From Strigomonas culicis (lineage: Eukaryota; Euglenozoa; Kinetoplastea; Trypanosomatida; Trypanosomatidae), in NCBI GenBank assembly GCA_000482145.1, contig AUXH01000325.1, forward strand, positions 1-21,417: a stretch of 21,417 nt of DNA. The letters run 5' to 3'. Positions 16,974-21,417 of the stretch are shown piece after piece; positions within the stretch are counted from its first letter, which is position 1, and every line of letters starts with the position of its first letter. The notes beneath the pieces are model-generated. The model made no database searches. It had not been told where the DNA came from and saw only the letters and a list, made by a program, of their open reading frames with translations. The translations under genes and the position numbers were made by a program.

Positions 16974-17360
16974 GGATGTCCTTAAGTAAGAATAAAGAAC
17001 TGTATCTGTGTTTTTTCTTGTTTAAAGATCACGTAATGGAAATGAAAAGGGCAATATATATATAATGATCCTTGGCGGATAACACATGTCAAATGTCTTT
17101 TTTTTTTACAGCTAAACCAGTTCCACAACTATACTCGTAATAATAATAGAGTGTAAAGTACTCCAATCTCTGTTGACACTATTTTCATTCATTAATGTTA
17201 TAAGCAAAACTGAGAGAAAGCAACAACAACTACAGCAAAAAAAAAAGAGAGAGACACAGCCACTGAAGCACAAACGAAGGAAGCCCAAATACCATAGCAA
17301 GGAAGACTATGTAGGCATGCAAAGTGTAATCCTTTTTTTTTTTACATTTCTCCTTTCCTT
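16974..17360. other. AT-rich intergenic region (SNF8 3' UTR)
   Basis: This is 387 bases containing T9-10 runs, a short TA repeat near 17055-17065 and the acceptor of the PPR-type gene. No gene or RNA was recognised. Confidence 0.65.
16981..17000 (-). promoter_or_regulatory. candidate trans-splice acceptor for the PPR-type gene
   Basis: On the minus strand a pyrimidine-rich tract ends in ACTTAAG, with AG at 16982-16981, only 7 nt before the ATG at 16973. Another AG lies at 17001-17000, giving a 26-nt UTR. Either leaves the same first ATG. Confidence 0.55.
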
Positions 17361-18464
17361 TTATGCATGGGTGGCAAAGGAAACAAACCAATAAATGATG
17401 TTGTCATTCACACTCGTTGGCTTGCCTTTCTTCACGCCGCGGCCCGCACTACTGCTTTGCCACACCTCGTTGGACTCCGTGGCGCTCAGAGCCTTGGCGG
17501 GCGCTGAGCCCTTGCGTGCGCCTACGCCGACGCCGCCGCGCTCGGACCCCTCTAACGTCCGGTACTCCACCCACACGGTGCCATCCTGCACCATGCGCTC
17601 GAGGGCGATCTGCGTGCGGTGCACCTCCCAGCCGAGACCCTCCGCGACCTCGCGCTCCGTCACGGACACGCACTGGTCGCTCACGGCCAGCGTTGCGGTC
17701 GCGCCGGCGCTGCCGCCGCCCTCCTCCGCCAGTGGGTGCTCGCCCAGCACGTAGGCGGCCCCCAGCAGCGGGCCCTGCGCGGCGCGCTGGGCGGCGGTGG
17801 AGGAGGCCGGCGGCGTCGGCGCCGGCGCCGCGCGCGCGGCCCCTCTCGCCTTCTCCATCTTCTTCTTCTGCTGCGCGAGAGCGTAGTTCATGAGCGCGAT
17901 CTGGTCCTTCGCCCCCGCGCCGTCCGGCGTCGTCTGGATGTACTGGTGGCCGTTGAGCTCCACAACGTTGTACCCCGCGCCGAGGCGGTGCAGCTTGCCG
18001 AGCGACGTCAGAACATCTTCCTGAGAGATGACGGTGCGCTTGTCGCCGCTGCCGGCGGAGAGCACCGCATCGTAGCTCTTCTGCACGGCAGCGACAACGT
18101 GCTTCAGCGGCACGAAGGCGCCGCAGAACTTGGACTCCTTCATGCACGCCTCCACCACCTTACCCGCCAAGCTGTAGTAGAAGTCACCGAGCCCGAGCGC
18201 GCCGGCAAACACGTTCTTCTTGGAGGAGATGAGATCCACCCCGAGTGAGTCCGCGAGCTGCCGGAAGCGGGCACGCACCACAGGGTCATGCTTGATCTCC
18301 TCGCGGTGCCGCTTGGCCAGCACGCGTAGCTGCTCCTCCAGCTGCTCCAGCTGATCCTGCACCTGGCCGACGCGCTCCGCGGTGATCTGGGCGCCGAGGT
18401 CGGCCATCTGTTGGGTCGTCTTCTGCTTCTGCTGCACATGGGCAACACCGATACCACGCCGCAT
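17361..18464 (-). CDS. SNF8: ESCRT-II subunit SNF8/VPS22
   Basis: A 367-residue protein; family members are usually about 250. It starts MRRGIGVAHVQQKQK, the conserved VPS22 N-terminus. A coiled-coil-like helix (about 28-58) follows, then KRHREEIKHDPVVRARFRQL (51-70), GVDLISSKKNVF (75-86) and GLGDFYYSLAGKVVEAC (91-107), all hallmarks of the family. The first winged helix ends with LHRLGAGYNVVELNGHQYIQ (158-177). The second (about 256-300: VSDQCVSVTEREVAEGLGWE, then VHRTQIALERMVQDGTVWVE) is separated by an Ala/Pro-rich insert at about 197-258. A Gly/Ser/Lys-rich tail follows. ESCRT-II acts on endosomes, where SNF8 joins VPS36 and two VPS25 copies to sort ubiquitinated cargo into multivesicular bodies. 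The 26 in-frame codons before this ATG translate T-rich leader and are excluded by the acceptor at 18480-18479. Confidence 0.95.
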   Translation of the reverse strand: MRRGIGVAHVQQKQKTTQQMADLGAQITAERVGQVQDQLEQLEEQLRVLAKRHREEIKHDPVVRARFRQLADSLGVDLISSKKNVFAGALGLGDFYYSLAGKVVEACMKESKFCGAFVPLKHVVAAVQKSYDAVLSAGSGDKRTVISQEDVLTSLGKLHRLGAGYNVVELNGHQYIQTTPDGAGAKDQIALMNYALAQQKKKMEKARGAARAAPAPTPPASSTAAQRAAQGPLLGAAYVLGEHPLAEEGGGSAGATATLAVSDQCVSVTEREVAEGLGWEVHRTQIALERMVQDGTVWVEYRTLEGSERGGVGVGARKGSAPAKALSATESNEVWQSSSAGRGVKKGKPTSVNDNIIYWFVSFATHA

Positions 18465-18478
18465 TGCACTAGGTCTTC

Positions 18479-18541
18479 CTATCGAGTGTGAAACAAATGG
18501 AGATAAGAATAACAACAACGACAATAGCAAAAAAAAAAACA
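18479..18541 (-). promoter_or_regulatory. trans-splice acceptor for SNF8
   Basis: On the minus strand a long T-rich tract from 18541 runs without any AG until AG at 18480-18479. This leaves a 14-nt 5' UTR before the ATG at 18464 and sets the start. Confidence 0.65.
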
Positions 18542-18787
18542 ACGTTCGATATCAACTGTGGAAAAGAAAAGAAAGAGTGTGAAAGTAGGTGAGTGAGTAA
18601 GACGCACACAGTGAGACTAAAAGGAGCCATCATCCACAGAGATACATACGCAACGAAACATTTACACCAAACAATATACAGTTCCACACAATGCTCATAA
18701 TCCTAAAACACTTGTATTGGCTTCTATCACATGAATATATAAATAATATAATAATAACAACAAAATCTAGAATAGTCTAAAAAACAT

Positions 18788-18811
18788 TATATATATATAT
18801 ATATATATATA
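18788..18811. repeat. (TA)n microsatellite
   Basis: About 24 bases of alternating T and A lie about 125 bases past the stop codon at 18936, a placement like that of the TA repeat after the phosphatase gene. Confidence 0.95.
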
Positions 18812-18935
18812 GGTATGTATATCACAAAGACGTTAAAAACGGTGATAACCGAAGAAAAAGAAAAAAGAGAAATACATCTACTTGAAAGGAGTAAAAAGAA
18901 CCCTTTCACTGATGGATACAATTTTGCTTCTATGT

Positions 18936-21417
18936 TCATTGCCGCGAGGCACCAAACGGCCGCAGGAGTGTGCGAGACTCCTTGACAAGAATCGGCTCAG
19001 TCTTGTTCGATGGCGGAGACAGACGCGGTGCCTTGAGACCCACACTCGCATCCTGCGCCGCATTATTGAAGACGATATTCTCGTTGAGCGACTGCAGGAA
19101 CTGGCCCTTTTTGCTGCGGAGCGTATAGCCCGCCGTGTGTGTCGTGCTGGATGGGAGGTCCGTGAAAGGTGCCGGCGCGGCCGCCTTCGCGCTAGAGGGA
19201 CTGCTAGTGCCGGCAACGGGATCGACAAAGCGGACGTGGCGCTCCCGAGGGGGCCGAGTGCTGTTGGCGCTGTCGATGGAGGTGGCGGCCGAGTGGGCGC
19301 GTCGCGGCGCGGCGGCCGGCGGTGGGATCCACGCAGCCCCCACCACGCCCTCCGGCGACGGCCGCTGCTCTTGTAGAAAGGAGCGGTGCAGTGTGTACAG
19401 GTCCTTCAGGCGCTGCTGCTGCTCCTGCTGCCGCATGGGGCTTGCATCCTTGCCAGCCGCGAGGGTGGTCGCGGACCCCGACAAGTTGCTGCTCGTGTGG
19501 CTCTGCCAGAGCAGCGACTGCTTCCACGGCGGTTGGCGCTCTTCCTGCGAGGGGTCGGTGCTGGTGCTGCGCCGCCGCGGCTGCGACCGCCGCGCCGCGC
19601 CGGAGGCGCTCGACAGGAGGCTACCACCACTGCTGCTCATACTGGCCATCGCGACGAGCTCTTTCTTCGCCGGGTTATAGCTCGTAGTGGCGGGCACGCC
19701 CATCGCGATTTTTTCTTCCTGCAGCTGCTGCTCTCGTCGGGTGGAGGCGGCCTGCTGCTGCCGCAGCAGGCTCGAGCGTGTCTGAACCGGCTGTGCGGTA
19801 TAGTGGTCCGACGTGTCGCGAGACGGCAGGACCGGCGCGCTGCCCGCGCGGCGCGCGACGGCGGCGGTGGGGCTCTTTGTCGACGTTCGCTTCAACCCCG
19901 GAACGGCCTCTGCGGCGGGATGGGCCCGTTTCTGCGGGGGCACTGCGCGCTCCCTCTTGGGCAGCAGATGGCGCAGGGCCTTTTGGGCGACGGTGCTGTC
20001 CATCTTGGGGCTGGTCGTGGACCTCGCCGGCGCGGCGCCAAAGTCCGGCAGCGCCGCCTCCTCCTTCTTTAGAGGCCGCTCGTCCAGCTTCAGCTCCGCG
20101 GACCGGCGACGCAGCCGAGAGCTGTTCGTCTCCTTCGCAAAGTCCATGTCCTCGCTCCTGCTGCGGGCGTGGGACGGGCGCGGCAGCGGCCCCGGGTCCT
20201 TCAATCGCGGCGCGGCGTCCGCTTTGTGCTCGGGCTGCCGCGCACCGCTCCGCATGCGCTCGACCAAGAGGGCGACCGCCGGCGGCGAGGACAGACGGGG
20301 GCCCTGCGTGCTCGGCGCCGACACGTCCGAGGCGCCGCTGTTCGAGCGGTGGCGCAGCGACGGCTGGCTCTGCTGGCGCACCGCCTTCCCCTCCGTCTCG
20401 CGCGGCTTCGCAGCGGCGGCCGGCGGCGGCGGCGGCACATCCTTTCCCGACAAGAAGGACTCCAAGTAGGCCATGGCGGTGGAGACGCCATGCTCGTGTG
20501 TGGGCCTGTCGGTCGGCGCCGGTCGCCGCGCCCGTGACCACGACAGCTTCGGCGCCGCCCTCTGCGCCGGACCGCGCTGCCGCTCCGCCGCGGGGCTGGT
20601 GCCTTCCTTGCTGCCACTGCTGCTCGCAGCGCTGTTGTTGTGCGGCGGGGTGCTGCCGCCGCCCGCCACGGCCACCTGCGATGCGACAAACTGCACGAGC
20701 GGCGCGAACACGGTCGCCGCGTCCAGGTCATGCTCGGCGACGAACCGCCGCACCGCGTCCTCCACGGGCTGGCTGCGGCGCACGTGAAGGAAGGCAGTGC
20801 GCCCCGGTGCGATCTCGACCTCCACGGCGCACTGCAGCGGCGGCGACCCGCCCGTCGTCTGCTGGAGATAGGGCGTCAGCGAGATGAAGGGGGCCGGCTG
20901 GCTGCTGCTGTTTGTGTGGCTGCTGCCGTGCCAGGACTCGCTGAACAGCATCGGGGGCGGCGTGGCCGGCGGCGCGAGCGCGGCCGGCCGCTCGCGCGGC
21001 AGACGGACGGACTGGATGTTCGGCACGCACGGGGAGGTGGAGCGCCGCGCGTCCTCGCTGCCACTGTCGGCCGGCGAACTCTGCAGCCGCCTCGGACGGC
21101 TTCCCTCTTCCGTCCGCCGCACCGCCGCTCGCCCCCGCCCCGCCGCCTGCGGCGGCGACGTTACGTGCTCGCGCGGGGCGTCGCCGTGGGCGCCGCCGCT
21201 GCTCTGGTTGGCCGCCGCCGCCTCGTCGTCGCTCATCGGACTGATGGAGACGGACGGCGGCGAGTACAGCGCCTTGCGCGCCGGCCGCGCGCCCGCCCGG
21301 ACGCTGGCCGAGCGCCGGCCACCAGCGGACGGCGCGCGTCCCTCGTGGCGCTCGGCCGAGCCGGCCGGCGCGCGGCTGCGCTCGCGCGGCGTTGTCGCAA
21401 AGGAGCTCGGCGCGGTA
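18936..21417 (-). CDS. Large, mostly disordered Ser/Pro/Arg-rich protein of unknown function (5' end beyond window)
   Basis: The reading frame stays open to the window edge, so 826 residues are visible and the true start is upstream. The methionine at 21236 is probably internal: the 60 codons before it keep the same Ser/Pro/Arg-rich, GC-rich character without a stop, and no AT-rich leader or acceptor is seen. Most of the protein is low-complexity and likely disordered. One compact-looking segment (visible residues about 194-248) has a beta-beta-alpha pattern: AVEVEIAPGRTAFLHV, then a helix with VRRFVAEHDL, then FAPLVQFVASQV. It recalls small ubiquitin-like/beta-grasp segments in protist cytoskeletal proteins (inference). 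A short Gln/Arg/Glu-rich helix that may form a coiled coil (LLRQQQ to EEKIAM) is further on. Near the C-terminus, KKGQFLQSLNENIVF could be a short linear motif. I do not recognise the family. Confidence 0.8.
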   Translation of the reverse strand, partial: TAPSSFATTPRERSRAPAGSAERHEGRAPSAGGRRSASVRAGARPARKALYSPPSVSISPMSDDEAAAANQSSGGAHGDAPREHVTSPPQAAGRGRAAVRRTEEGSRPRRLQSSPADSGSEDARRSTSPCVPNIQSVRLPRERPAALAPPATPPPMLFSESWHGSSHTNSSSQPAPFISLTPYLQQTTGGSPPLQCAVEVEIAPGRTAFLHVRRSQPVEDAVRRFVAEHDLDAATVFAPLVQFVASQVAVAGGGSTPPHNNSAASSSGSKEGTSPAAERQRGPAQRAAPKLSWSRARRPAPTDRPTHEHGVSTAMAYLESFLSGKDVPPPPPAAAAKPRETEGKAVRQQSQPSLRHRSNSGASDVSAPSTQGPRLSSPPAVALLVERMRSGARQPEHKADAAPRLKDPGPLPRPSHARSRSEDMDFAKETNSSRLRRRSAELKLDERPLKKEEAALPDFGAAPARSTTSPKMDSTVAQKALRHLLPKRERAVPPQKRAHPAAEAVPGLKRTSTKSPTAAVARRAGSAPVLPSRDTSDHYTAQPVQTRSSLLRQQQAASTRREQQLQEEKIAMGVPATTSYNPAKKELVAMASMSSSGGSLLSSASGAARRSQPRRRSTSTDPSQEERQPPWKQSLLWQSHTSSNLSGSATTLAAGKDASPMRQQEQQQRLKDLYTLHRSFLQEQRPSPEGVVGAAWIPPPAAAPRRAHSAATSIDSANSTRPPRERHVRFVDPVAGTSSPSSAKAAAPAPFTDLPSSTTHTAGYTLRSKKGQFLQSLNENIVFNNAAQDASVGLKAPRLSPPSNKTEPILVKESRTLLRPFGASRQ

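Larger units (their letters stand above)
18465..18935. other. AT-rich intergenic region with a TA repeat (3' UTR of the disordered-protein gene)
   Basis: This is 471 bases without a credible coding frame. It contains a (TA)n tract, A-rich runs and the SNF8 acceptor. Most is presumably 3' UTR of the gene ending at 18936. Confidence 0.65.

Noticed and set aside
18465..18542. Hydrophobic N-terminal extension on SNF8
   Set aside because: It translates the T-rich acceptor tract. SNF8 is a cytosolic ESCRT-II subunit and its conserved N-terminus starts at MRRGIG.
18936..21236. Start of the right-hand gene at the methionine at 21236
   Set aside because: The frame continues open for 60 codons to the window edge with the same composition and no AT-rich leader, so this methionine is probably internal and the gene is 5'-truncated here.
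1..21417. tRNA, snoRNA, transposon, CRISPR or strand-switch features
   Set aside because: I looked for tRNA-like arms, long direct or terminal repeats, reverse transcriptase or transposase motifs and regularly spaced repeats, and saw none. A covariance-model search could still find small RNAs in the gaps.

Overview
The window looks like nuclear DNA from a kinetoplastid protist, most likely a trypanosomatid. Eight protein-coding genes lie head to tail on the minus strand, with no introns and no strand switch. This is the layout of a polycistronic transcription unit. Coding regions are GC-rich. The gaps between genes are sharply AT-rich, with homopolymers and TA, GT, TC and AAT microsatellites. 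Nearly every start codon has a pyrimidine-rich tract and an AG a short way upstream on the coding strand, as expected for spliced-leader trans-splicing acceptors. TAA, TAG and TGA all end genes, so the standard code is in use. I cannot assign a genus.

Transcription runs from high to low coordinates. In that order the genes are: (1) a long, mostly disordered protein whose 5' end is outside the window (18936-21417); (2) an ESCRT-II SNF8/VPS22 subunit with an expanded C-terminal half (17361-18464); (3) a probable mitochondrial PPR-type helical-repeat protein (14529-16973); (4) a protein with an R3H domain and an R3H-associated region (12179-13987); (5) a C2CD3-like basal body/centriole protein with three C2-like regions (7903-11226); (6) a very large voltage-sensing-phosphatase (VSP/TPTE)-type PTEN relative (2632-6750); (7) a small CFAP107-like candidate axonemal protein (1217-1963); (8) the N-terminal part of a D-2-hydroxyacid dehydrogenase (1-787).

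The most notable gene is the VSP/TPTE-type phosphatase. It has about 790 residues of acidic, Ala/Pro-rich N-terminal extension, then four membrane segments placed like S1-S4. A linker closely resembling that of animal VSPs follows, then a PTEN catalytic domain with an intact Cys-x5-Arg motif and a C2 domain with an insertion. Its S4-like helix has lost most of the regularly spaced arginines, so it may not sense voltage, or may sense something else.

Neighbouring genes in trypanosomatid clusters usually do not share a pathway, so adjacency is weak evidence. Even so, two neighbours are probably flagellar or basal body proteins (CFAP107-like and C2CD3-like), and animal VSPs are known from sperm flagella, so a flagellar membrane role for the phosphatase can be tested. 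No tRNA, rRNA, CRISPR array, transposon or insertion sequence was seen.
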